Assembly (NCBI GenBank): GCA_021797895.1
Contig: JAJZYW010000003.1
Coordinates: 1 to 45,019 of the forward strand
Reading direction: 5' to 3'
Length of the DNA stretch: 45,019 nucleotides
From: Microcaldota archaeon
GTDB taxonomy: Archaea; Micrarchaeota; Micrarchaeia; Micrarchaeales; Micrarchaeaceae
Below, piece by piece: positions 37,459 through 45,019 of this stretch. The position numbers and the translations under genes were made by a program. The notes beneath the pieces are model-generated. The model was given only the letters and a program-made list of their open reading frames with translations. It was not told the DNA's origin and made no database searches. Position 1 is the first letter of the stretch, and each line of letters starts with the position of its first letter.

Positions 37459-38324
37459 TGCACTGCTCCCTCCAATGCGGCAATTATCTCAAGCATCAGC
37501 CTGTATGCCAGATATAGCGTCATTCCGTCCCTGTCGTATTCAGGAACCACTTCCATGATGTCGAATCCTATGAGGCCCCTCCTGGCGACAGACTTCGCCA
37601 GATATGCTGCCTCGTTGGCGCTAAGGCCGGCTGGTTCAGGCTCAGTAACTCCGGGCGCGAATGCCGGGTCAACAGCATCCATGTCTATTGACAGGTATGT
37701 CCTTCTTTTAAGGATTGCATTGATTTTTGCAGCTGCGGCTTTGATGCCCATGTCCGCTATCTGCAGCGGCGTAATAACCTTTATGCCGCACTTCCTTATG
37801 TTGTCTATCTCCTCGTCCTCTGGTGTCCTCAGCCCTACTATGATGCTCGACTTCGGGTCGAACGAGGGTATGCTGAGCAGGTCGTTTACCACCGAGCCGA
37901 AGTAGCTGCCCCTTGAGCTTATTATATCGGGGTGTGCATCAAAATATGCAACGCCGAACCTGCTCTTCGGGTTTATCCCCTTCAGTATGTCGTACGTTAT
38001 TGAATGATCGCCCCCTATCGCTATGGGGACCTTCCCCTTCGATGCAATGCTGCCCGCATATTCAGAGGCTGCATTCCTGCTCCGGTTGCCAGCATCGTAC
38101 ACCTTCGCATCCAGCTTGTGCATCTCAGGCTCGAACATCGATTTCTTCCCGCTATGGAATACCGCCCCTATCTCGTTCCTTGAAACGAATCTCCTTATTG
38201 CGTCAGGAGCCCTGCTGCTCCCCTTCCTGTAGGCGCTCCCAGAGTCGTCCGGCACCCCGAACACGACGAAGTCCGCTTCTCCCTCGGTGGAATTGCTTAG
38301 CGGAAGCTTGAATCTTCTTTCCAT
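37443..38324 (-). CDS. agmatinase/arginase family protein
   Basis: AIGGDHSITYDIL, AYFDAHPDI, LSIDMDAVDPAFAPGVTEPEPAGL. Start at MERRFKLPL. Confidence 0.92.
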   Translation of the reverse strand: MERRFKLPLSNSTEGEADFVVFGVPDDSGSAYRKGSSRAPDAIRRFVSRNEIGAVFHSGKKSMFEPEMHKLDAKVYDAGNRSRNAASEYAGSIASKGKVPIAIGGDHSITYDILKGINPKSRFGVAYFDAHPDIISSRGSYFGSVVNDLLSIPSFDPKSSIIVGLRTPEDEEIDNIRKCGIKVITPLQIADMGIKAAAAKINAILKRRTYLSIDMDAVDPAFAPGVTEPEPAGLSANEAAYLAKSVARRGLIGFDIMEVVPEYDRDGMTLYLAYRLMLEIIAALEGAVHHSTR

Positions 38325-38326
38325 GC

Positions 38327-39337
38327 TTACAGCCTCTTGGCGCTGTGCCACCGCGCCTCAATTGTCTTGAGCCCGTCCTGCCTGAATTCGCCGAATGGCA
38401 TGGCCTTGAATCCAACTTTTGCCAGGTTCTCTGCGAACACATCCTGCGAGCCTCCATAAGTAAGTACAAGGGAAGGGGATACCGCATTGAGGTAGTCAAC
38501 AGACTGCCAGAAATCCGCGTGGTCGCTCAGCGGAAACTGGACGTCGGTTCCCATCCTGTAAAGCTTTGCAAATCCGGTTGCTGATGCGGTATAGACCCGT
38601 TTCGAATGGGCTGCAGAAACTGCGGCTGCCGCTTCGCGCAGCTTTCCAGCCTCAACTATCCCCACGAAGTTGCCTGACAGCGCCTCATCGGTGCGCTCGC
38701 TGTCCATATCCCTCGACAGAAAGTCGAGCCCAGCCCCAAGGCTGTTGTGCATTGCGCTTATCTCGGCTATTCTTGGCGTTACTACAGGAGTGATGCCAAA
38801 GCCGTTGATTATCGATATGAGCTCCTGCGATTTTCCCATCGGGTAAGAGCCAAAAAGCACTATCCCTCTTTTCATCTTCTGCCTTATCCATATCCCCATC
38901 GCTTCCTCAACTTCCTCCCTGTCGTCAAACCTGAACTCCGGGCGTGGATATGTCGAATCTATTATTACAACATCTGCTTTCCTTGTCTGTATCTGCTTTG
39001 CTATCGCCGATTTCTGCATCTGGAAGTCTCCTGTATAAACATAGTCTATTCCGCCATCGTAGTCTGAAACGAAAAGCTGCTTGGAGCCGAGCATGTGGCC
39101 TGCGTCAAGCAGCTTGATCCACCCCTTCTCGTCTTCGAGCTTCTTGGGTTTTATTCTGTAAGCTCCGAGCAGCGCAGAGGTTTCATCGCTTGCGAGTATG
39201 TTTCCTGACCTCGCCGCGGCTATGTGGTCAGTGTGCGCATGCGATATGAAGTTTATCGAGGCACCGCTCTCTCTTCTATCAAGCGATATGCCTAGTCCGT
39301 TTACGTTGAGCAGGCGGTCACCGGCTCTACTTCCCAT
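38327..39337 (-). CDS. metallo-beta-lactamase/beta-CASP-like nuclease (mRNA 3'-end processing factor-like)
   Basis: INFISHAHTDHIAA, LDAGHMLGSKQLFV, YTGDFQ, IDSTYPRPEF, LFGSYPMGKSQELI, FPLSDHADF. Confidence 0.87.
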   Translation of the reverse strand: MGSRAGDRLLNVNGLGISLDRRESGASINFISHAHTDHIAAARSGNILASDETSALLGAYRIKPKKLEDEKGWIKLLDAGHMLGSKQLFVSDYDGGIDYVYTGDFQMQKSAIAKQIQTRKADVVIIDSTYPRPEFRFDDREEVEEAMGIWIRQKMKRGIVLFGSYPMGKSQELISIINGFGITPVVTPRIAEISAMHNSLGAGLDFLSRDMDSERTDEALSGNFVGIVEAGKLREAAAAVSAAHSKRVYTASATGFAKLYRMGTDVQFPLSDHADFWQSVDYLNAVSPSLVLTYGGSQDVFAENLAKVGFKAMPFGEFRQDGLKTIEARWHSAKRL

Positions 39338-39471
39338 GCAATCTTTTTAACCCTTTCCGGAAGCCCTCAAAGCGCCGCAGTCCAGAATCCGAACGCGCTT
39401 GCCGGTTGTATTGCACAACCTATTTAGTATTTATCCGAGCAAATATATTGTTCTAAATCTATAGTGATAAA

Positions 39472-40404
39472 ATGGCCGAAGATTTGATAATAATAGGTTC
39501 GGGCCCGGCTGGGCTTACTGCCGCTATATACACTGCAAGGGAGGATTTCAAGCCTCTGGTAATAACAGGGCTCAGCTCAGGCGGGCAGCTGCTGCTCACG
39601 ACAAAGGTCGAGAACTATCCCGCGTTTCCTGACGGGATAGACGGTCCAGAACTGGTGGAGAGCATGCGCAAACAGGCTGAGAAGTTCGGCGCCAGGTTCG
39701 CCAACGAGGACGTCGTTGACATAGACTTCTCGTCAAAGCCCATCAAGATAAAGACAAGCTCGGGGGAATACGAGGCGAACGCAGTGATAATAGCGACCGG
39801 CGCATCTGCCAAGTGGCTCGGCATACCTTCGGAGCAGAAATACATAGGCAAGGGCATAAGCGGCTGCGCCACGTGTGACGCGCCTTTCTTCAAGGGCAAG
39901 AACGTTGTTGTCGTCGGAGGCGGAGACACAGCCATGGAAGATTCGCTCTTCCTGACAAAGTTCGTCGAGAGCGTTACCATAGTCCACAGGCGCGGCGAGT
40001 TCAGGGCGAGCAAGATAATGCAGGGCAGAGTTCTATCTAATCCAAAGATAAAGGTTATCTGGGACAGCGAAGTAGCTGAGGTGCTAGGCAACGGAAAGGT
40101 AACTGGCGTCAAGATTAAGAACGTAAAGAGCGGTGAAGTGACTGAGATGAACGTAGACGGCGTTTTCGTAGCGATAGGCTACGCGCCAAATACCAAATTC
40201 CTGCAGGGCAAGCTCAAGCTTGACGAGCAGGGATACATAATCACCAAGGATGAGGTCCTTACCGACATAGAAGGCGTTTTCGTAGCTGGCGACGTGTCCG
40301 ACAGGAAATACAGGCAGGCAATCACTGCAGCAGGAAGCGGCTCCAAGGCGGCGCTTGAAGCAAGGGCATACATACAGGAGCTCAACTATGAGAAGAAGGG
40401 CTGA
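39472..40404 (+). CDS. trxB: thioredoxin reductase
   Basis: IIGSGPAGLTAAIYTARE, GCATCDAPFF redox motif, VVVVGGGDTAMED, GVFVAGDVSDRKYRQAITAAGSG. Confidence 0.96.
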   Translation: MAEDLIIIGSGPAGLTAAIYTAREDFKPLVITGLSSGGQLLLTTKVENYPAFPDGIDGPELVESMRKQAEKFGARFANEDVVDIDFSSKPIKIKTSSGEYEANAVIIATGASAKWLGIPSEQKYIGKGISGCATCDAPFFKGKNVVVVGGGDTAMEDSLFLTKFVESVTIVHRRGEFRASKIMQGRVLSNPKIKVIWDSEVAEVLGNGKVTGVKIKNVKSGEVTEMNVDGVFVAIGYAPNTKFLQGKLKLDEQGYIITKDEVLTDIEGVFVAGDVSDRKYRQAITAAGSGSKAALEARAYIQELNYEKKG

Positions 40405-41460
40405 TCAGGATAGCCTCCGCTGTCCAGACACTCTGGATAGCGAGTAGACCTTCACCCCTATCTTCCTTATAGGTTTCTTTGCGTCGAAGTTCCTTTCGAA
40501 AAGCTTTCTCGCCACGCTGGCTATCTGTTCCTTCGACTGCGAGTAGTTCTTCAGCAGCGTGCTTCTCGTTACATAGGTGAAATCGTCATACTTTATCTTT
40601 ATCCCTACTCCCTTGAACAGGACGTTCTTCTTCTCAACGTCGCCGTACACCTCTTCAACAAGCCTGTCCGCCATCAAGTAGACATCCTTTATGTCCGTAG
40701 TGTTGCTCTCCAGAGTCCTCTCCCTGCTTATCGACAGCGCCTCTGAGCTCTCCACTACTCTGCTCCTGTCATCTCCAACCGCTATGTTGTGCAATTCCGC
40801 ACCGAACGACCCCGTAGCCTTTGAAAGCAGCTGCACGTCGGTGCTTCCAACCTTGTCTATCGTGTCTATCCCAATCGAATGCAGCTTGCTTGCGGTCTTC
40901 GGCCCCACCCCCGGTATCTCCTCTATCGCCTTGCCTTTCAGGAAAGGCACTATCTCCTCCCTCCTGAGGAGTTTCAGCCCGTCAGGCTTAGCGCTTTCGC
41001 ATACCATCTTAGCGATATACTTGCCATGGCTTATGCCTATCGTGCATTTCAGCCCGATTTCCTTCATTATCCTGTCTTTGAGCTCCTTTCCCATTGCGAC
41101 AGCACTACCGTAGTCAAGGCCTTCAATGTCAATCGCAGCTTCGTCTATGCTGTACTGCTCCACCGGCCTGCCGTAGCTTCTCAGCACTGCAAAAATCCTG
41201 TCTGACACATCCTCATAATATTTCTCGTCAGACGGGATGTAAACAAGCTCCTTGCAAAGCTTGTACGCCTGTACTATCGGCATACCGCTCTTTATCCCAA
41301 ACTTCCTCGCTTCGTAGGTGCATGTCTGGACTACACCCCTTTCTTTGTTCCTTTCCTCAGAGGTTCCTATGACTAGTGGCTTTCCCAAATATTCCGCATG
41401 GCGCAGCAGCTCGCAAGACGCGAAGAAAGAATCCATGTCAACATATAGCACTAATGACAC
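40405..41460 (-). CDS. dinB: Y-family DNA polymerase IV
   Basis: VLYVDMDSFFASCELLRHAEYLGKPLVIG...YSIDEAAIDIEG...GVGPKTASKLHSIGIDTIDKV. Confidence 0.95.
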   Translation of the reverse strand: MSLVLYVDMDSFFASCELLRHAEYLGKPLVIGTSEERNKERGVVQTCTYEARKFGIKSGMPIVQAYKLCKELVYIPSDEKYYEDVSDRIFAVLRSYGRPVEQYSIDEAAIDIEGLDYGSAVAMGKELKDRIMKEIGLKCTIGISHGKYIAKMVCESAKPDGLKLLRREEIVPFLKGKAIEEIPGVGPKTASKLHSIGIDTIDKVGSTDVQLLSKATGSFGAELHNIAVGDDRSRVVESSEALSISRERTLESNTTDIKDVYLMADRLVEEVYGDVEKKNVLFKGVGIKIKYDDFTYVTRSTLLKNYSQSKEQIASVARKLFERNFDAKKPIRKIGVKVYSLSRVSGQRRLS

Positions 41461-41590
41461 AACGCACCGATAATTGTTACCTGCCTAATTATTTATCTCT
41501 TGACTTTACCATTTTTCCTGTTAGAAGACGCCTTTCTCCCGCTGTGCAATCCCCTGAATGCGTACATTGCAACGATCGTAGCCGCAACCA

Positions 41591-43501
41591 TCAATACTGC
41601 GCAGCCAGAAGTGCAAAATATAGTGCGGGGCGCGTGCTGTAATGCACAGGCACGTAGATGATTGTCGAGGTCGTTGTTGTCGGCACTACGCTCTTTGACA
41701 TCAGCCCCACCACTATATCCTTCGGCAAGGTGAACGATACAATGCACGATTGCTTGTTGACTGAATAGTTAGCTATCCCTATCCACGTGTCATTGGAATA
41801 GTAGAACGGCGAAATCGCGCTGTTGATGTAACATGGGTATCCCATTGTGGCTAGTATGGTGGTAGCTGCCGATTCATTTGAGTAGGTAATATTGAGGACT
41901 GATACTTCAAAATGCTGCGCCGGAGGCTGTATCCGTGCTGTTATATTTTGTATTGCCATTCCCAATTCCGAAGGCGAATTGGAGTCCGACTCCACTTTCA
42001 GTATAAGTCTGGAGTTGTTGAAGAGCACATACGAAGGGTGGCCGGAGTACGGGTAAATCGAAATCTTGGCAAAGGTAATATTTGCAGGTATTATCGGTAC
42101 TGTTGTGGTAACCGAACTCGACGTACTAGTAGTCGATACAGTGGTCGACGTGGTTGATGTGCTTTTCGGTATGGGGAAGTTTACAACCCCTACCGTAGTT
42201 GGAGTGGAAGTGGTGGACACAGAGGTAGTCGTAATCGATGTTGTTGTTGAAATCGTGGACGTACTTGTCGATGTTGTCGATGTGCTGGTCGACGTGGTTG
42301 ATGTAGTCGTCGAAGATGTTGTGGATGTTGTCGTAGAAGTACTTGTCGATGTTGTCGATGTGCTGGTCGACGTGGTTGATGTAGTCGTCGAAGATGTTGT
42401 GGATGTTGTCGTAGAAGTACTTGTCGATGTTGTCGATGTGCTGGTCGACGTGGTTGAGGTTGATGTTGATGTAGTTTGCGAAATGGATGTGTATGTTGCA
42501 ACTAGCGTCACGTTTCCATAAACCGATAGGTACGTGTTTTTGTTTGTTAAATTACTGACGCTTGCGTTTATCGAATTGCTCAAGCTCCACCCACTAAACG
42601 CATATCCACTAGGTGCCGAGGCGTTGATTGCACCCTGTCCTATCACGTCTATCATGCTGCCATTCAGGTTTGTTCTCCCGTTGGTGGTTATGGCTCCGCT
42701 CGAAGGTACATCATCAAGCTTGACCTGATATGAAGGGAAAACATAAGCTACTATCGCCATAGCCGAACTTCTGTTAGCTGTCAAATTGGCACTGTAGCTG
42801 CCACTTGGCATACTCGTGCATATCTCTATGGCAGCCACGGCGCTTGCTCCGTTTCCGCTGGAAAGCAGGCTGCACTCCAGAGGCAACGAGGGGGTGAATG
42901 AGGTGGAGCTTTCATTTATTCCCCCATACTCTATTATTGCAGTGGAATTGCTGCCAGTCGTATTGAAGGATATGGAAAGCGAGGTCCCCTTATTCACTTT
43001 TGAACTGTAAATTTTACCGTTCGCTACAGAAACATTAGTTTCTGCGCCTACAACTTCTTGAGAATCAGAGGTGCTAGTTGTCGAAGTTCCTGTACTCTGC
43101 GTCCCATAACCAGCAGTCACACCCCAATAATACCTGTCAACATGAAGTGAATTTATGACGACCGTAAGATTCATATCTCCCTGCGAAACAATTGTCCAAT
43201 TCACCGACTCCAAGGCTGTAGAATCATTTATGACTCCAATATAAAAGTATGCCTTATATCCTTGCGGTAGCTGCAAGCTCGTGCTGGTGGTAGTAACAAA
43301 TCCGGTTCCGCTGCCTGCGGCAGTCAGGGTATAATACTGCGCCGGCACCAAACTTTTAAAAGTTATGGCACTGTATGCATAGCCAGTTTGGCTTATGAGC
43401 ATGCCTGTGGAAAACATATAGTACAATATCGATATCAACACAAGCAATACGAGCAGTGCAAGCACATAGCCTACTGCATACGCCTGTATTACTTTTCCCA
43501 T
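41591..43501 (-). CDS. surface protein with N-terminal TM, beta-rich ectodomain and Thr/Ser repeat stalk; possibly frameshifted near the C-terminus
   Basis: MGKVIQAYAVGYVLALLVLLVLISILYYMF...; TSTSTTSTSTSTTTSTTSS repeats; C-terminal domain ending STRPALYFALLAAQY*. Confidence 0.8.
   Translation of the reverse strand: MGKVIQAYAVGYVLALLVLLVLISILYYMFSTGMLISQTGYAYSAITFKSLVPAQYYTLTAAGSGTGFVTTTSTSLQLPQGYKAYFYIGVINDSTALESVNWTIVSQGDMNLTVVINSLHVDRYYWGVTAGYGTQSTGTSTTSTSDSQEVVGAETNVSVANGKIYSSKVNKGTSLSISFNTTGSNSTAIIEYGGINESSTSFTPSLPLECSLLSSGNGASAVAAIEICTSMPSGSYSANLTANRSSAMAIVAYVFPSYQVKLDDVPSSGAITTNGRTNLNGSMIDVIGQGAINASAPSGYAFSGWSLSNSINASVSNLTNKNTYLSVYGNVTLVATYTSISQTTSTSTSTTSTSTSTTSTSTSTTTSTTSSTTTSTTSTSTSTTSTSTSTTTSTTSSTTTSTTSTSTSTTSTSTSTISTTTSITTTSVSTTSTPTTVGVVNFPIPKSTSTTSTTVSTTSTSSSVTTTVPIIPANITFAKISIYPYSGHPSYVLFNNSRLILKVESDSNSPSELGMAIQNITARIQPPAQHFEVSVLNITYSNESAATTILATMGYPCYINSAISPFYYSNDTWIGIANYSVNKQSCIVSFTLPKDIVVGLMSKSVVPTTTTSTIIYVPVHYSTRPALYFALLAAQY
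42263..42457. repeat. 78-bp tandem repeat, about 2.5 copies, coding Thr/Ser stalk
   Basis: Unit beginning ACTTGTCGATGTTGTCGATGTGCTGGTCGACG... recurs at 42263, 42341 and 42419 with no mismatches seen. Confidence 0.9.
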
Positions 43502-43741
43502 GCAATGCGACCTTTATTGCCAGCTTTCTAATAAAGTATCAGAATGAGTATTATTAAAAATAGTGCAGTGCTATTGTGACTAGGGCATGTTCAGTGTGTT
43601 AATCGCATTTCTAAATCAAAATACCATCCTGCATTTATTGGCTGGAATCCAAGCTTGCCAGAAAAGCATATAAGCCTAAGAAAATCTAATATTGTGATAT
43701 GAAGCTGCTGCTGATGCAAGAGCATTGAAAACCGTGTCTAC

Positions 43742-45019
43742 ATGGCTGTACTTGGAATAAACGATTCCCACGATTCAGGGGCTGCGCTGGTAGCCAGTGG
43801 CGTTCTCCGCTCTGCTGTCAATGAGGAGCGTTTTACAAAGAAGAAGAACGATGTGGGCTTTCCCTACAATTCGATAAAGTACATAAAGGATCTTGACGCA
43901 GTGGATTCTGTCGCCCTCGCATGGATAGGCGGCAATGCGCTCGTCTCAAGGTTCCTCCCTAAGCATGATCAGAAAAGAAGGATGATGTGGCGGAAGGAGC
44001 TCAACAAGCCCTCAAGGGCGAGAATGCACTTCGACAATTTCGTGTACAGGCTTACGCAGAACCAGAACCCCAAGGCGCTGTGGAGAGCTCTCGGCGACGG
44101 CCAGAGCAGGCGCATAACGTCGAAGCGCCTCTCTTCAATCGACCCGGATCTGGGCAAGAAGAAGGTATACGTCGTGGAGCATCATCTTGCGCACGCCGCT
44201 TCCGCCTACTATACTTCCGGGTTCAAGGAGTCGCTTATAATAACGCTTGACGGCGCTGGCGACGGGCTGAGCGGAACGGTATCCATAGGCGACAACGGAA
44301 CGATAAAGAGGCTTGCGGAATTCAGGGCAAGCGCAAGCCTGGGCATATTCTACGGAGCTGCGACGATGGCGTGCGACATGCGCTTCAATGAGGATGAGGG
44401 GAAGCTGATGAGCCTCGCCGCATATTCCTATCCTGCTGAGATAAAGCAGCTTGGCGACATATGCAGGTACGACGAGGCTTCAAAGAGGTTCGTCTCAAAG
44501 AGTGGTACCCGGAATGAATTCCTCCTTGCGGAGTATATGAAGGACCACATCCTGTCGAAATACGACAGGGAGTCGTTCGCCAACGCAGTGCAGAGCCATG
44601 CCGAGCGGCAGGTTCTTTCGCTGGCAAAGCAGTGGATTGCTGAGACAGGGATACATGACATAGCAGTCGCGGGGGGATTCTTCTCAAACGTAATAGTTAA
44701 CATGAAGCTCGAGCACATGGAGGAAGTGAAGAACCTGTTCATATTCCCAAATATGGGTGATGCGGGCCTTTCGGCTGGAGCCGCGTCCTACGTCGACTTC
44801 GCGAGCAACGGGACGTTCAACGGCGATCAGATAAAGTCCGCCTATTTCGGGCCTGAATATTCTGAGGAGGAGATAGAGAACGCGATAAAGCGCTCAGCCT
44901 CAGAGAACGCATCCCTTGAGTACGAGCGCGTAGAGGATCCTGCGGAGTATGCCGCAGACATGGTGTGCGACGGCAAGGTAGTGCTCTGGTTCCAGGGCAG
45001 GATGGAGTATGGACCTAGG
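43742..45019 (+). CDS. carbamoyltransferase, NodU/CmcH family, partial (runs off right edge)
   Basis: MAVLGINDSHDSGAALVASGVLRSAVNEERFTKKKNDVGFP...VEHHLAHAASAYYTSGF...ITLDGAGDGLSGTV...AVAGGFFSNVIVNMKL...FPNMGDAGLSAGAA. No stop in the window, so missing from the ORF track. Confidence 0.93.
   Translation, partial: MAVLGINDSHDSGAALVASGVLRSAVNEERFTKKKNDVGFPYNSIKYIKDLDAVDSVALAWIGGNALVSRFLPKHDQKRRMMWRKELNKPSRARMHFDNFVYRLTQNQNPKALWRALGDGQSRRITSKRLSSIDPDLGKKKVYVVEHHLAHAASAYYTSGFKESLIITLDGAGDGLSGTVSIGDNGTIKRLAEFRASASLGIFYGAATMACDMRFNEDEGKLMSLAAYSYPAEIKQLGDICRYDEASKRFVSKSGTRNEFLLAEYMKDHILSKYDRESFANAVQSHAERQVLSLAKQWIAETGIHDIAVAGGFFSNVIVNMKLEHMEEVKNLFIFPNMGDAGLSAGAASYVDFASNGTFNGDQIKSAYFGPEYSEEEIENAIKRSASENASLEYERVEDPAEYAADMVCDGKVVLWFQGRMEYGPR

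Noticed and set aside
42263-42457. Possible CRISPR array
   Set aside because: The repeats are contiguous 78-bp units with no unique spacers and lie inside a coding frame; no cas genes in the window.
42066-42521. Forward ORF of 151 aa rich in VVDVLVDVV
   Set aside because: It is the antisense of the Thr/Ser repeat stalk; the repeat composition keeps several frames open. The reverse-strand ORF has TM, ectodomain and a sensible start.

Overview
The window is a gene-dense archaeal chromosome segment, roughly 50% GC. Markers are TFB, a proteasome beta subunit, archaeal-type ThrRS, GGGP synthase, aCPSF1 and TATA-box promoters; the gene set suggests a small-genome DPANN/Micrarchaeota-like lineage, which is inference. 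Most of it is housekeeping: a DEAD-box helicase cut by the left edge, ATP-dependent DNA ligase, RNase HI, AMMECR1, TFB, TRAM, proteasome, KH-MBL-beta-CASP nuclease, M1 aminopeptidase, ThrRS, HIT, DHH/RecJ-like, GGGP synthase, NFACT-like, RNase Z, SPFH, agmatinase-like, a second beta-CASP-like nuclease, TrxB, DinB, and a NodU/CmcH carbamoyltransferase cut by the right edge. Four tRNAs are visible: Thr(CGT) with an intron, His(GTG), Ile(GAT) and Val(GAC). The most system-like locus is 8.6-15.2 kb. It has a secretion ATPase, two separate T2SF/TadC-like membrane proteins and a run of at least seven small overlapping membrane/pilin-like genes, several with class III (QxSxE-type) signal peptides. 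A divergent wHTH regulator sits beside it, and an inverted repeat overlaps its TATA box. This looks like a divergent, uncharacterised archaeal type IV pilus system with a graded set of minor pilins. Other notable points: a probable frameshift removing the C-terminal membrane anchor of a Ser/Thr-repeat surface protein; a PRODH-like protein with an altered Arg-Arg motif; an NFACT protein lacking its C-terminal domain; an AT-rich hicAB island next to tRNA-Val bounded by a 10-bp repeat of the tRNA 3' end; and several strong hairpins or inverted repeats at predicted mRNA 5' ends (ligase, ThrRS, AMMECR1, TFB). All calls come from reading the sequence; no searches were run.
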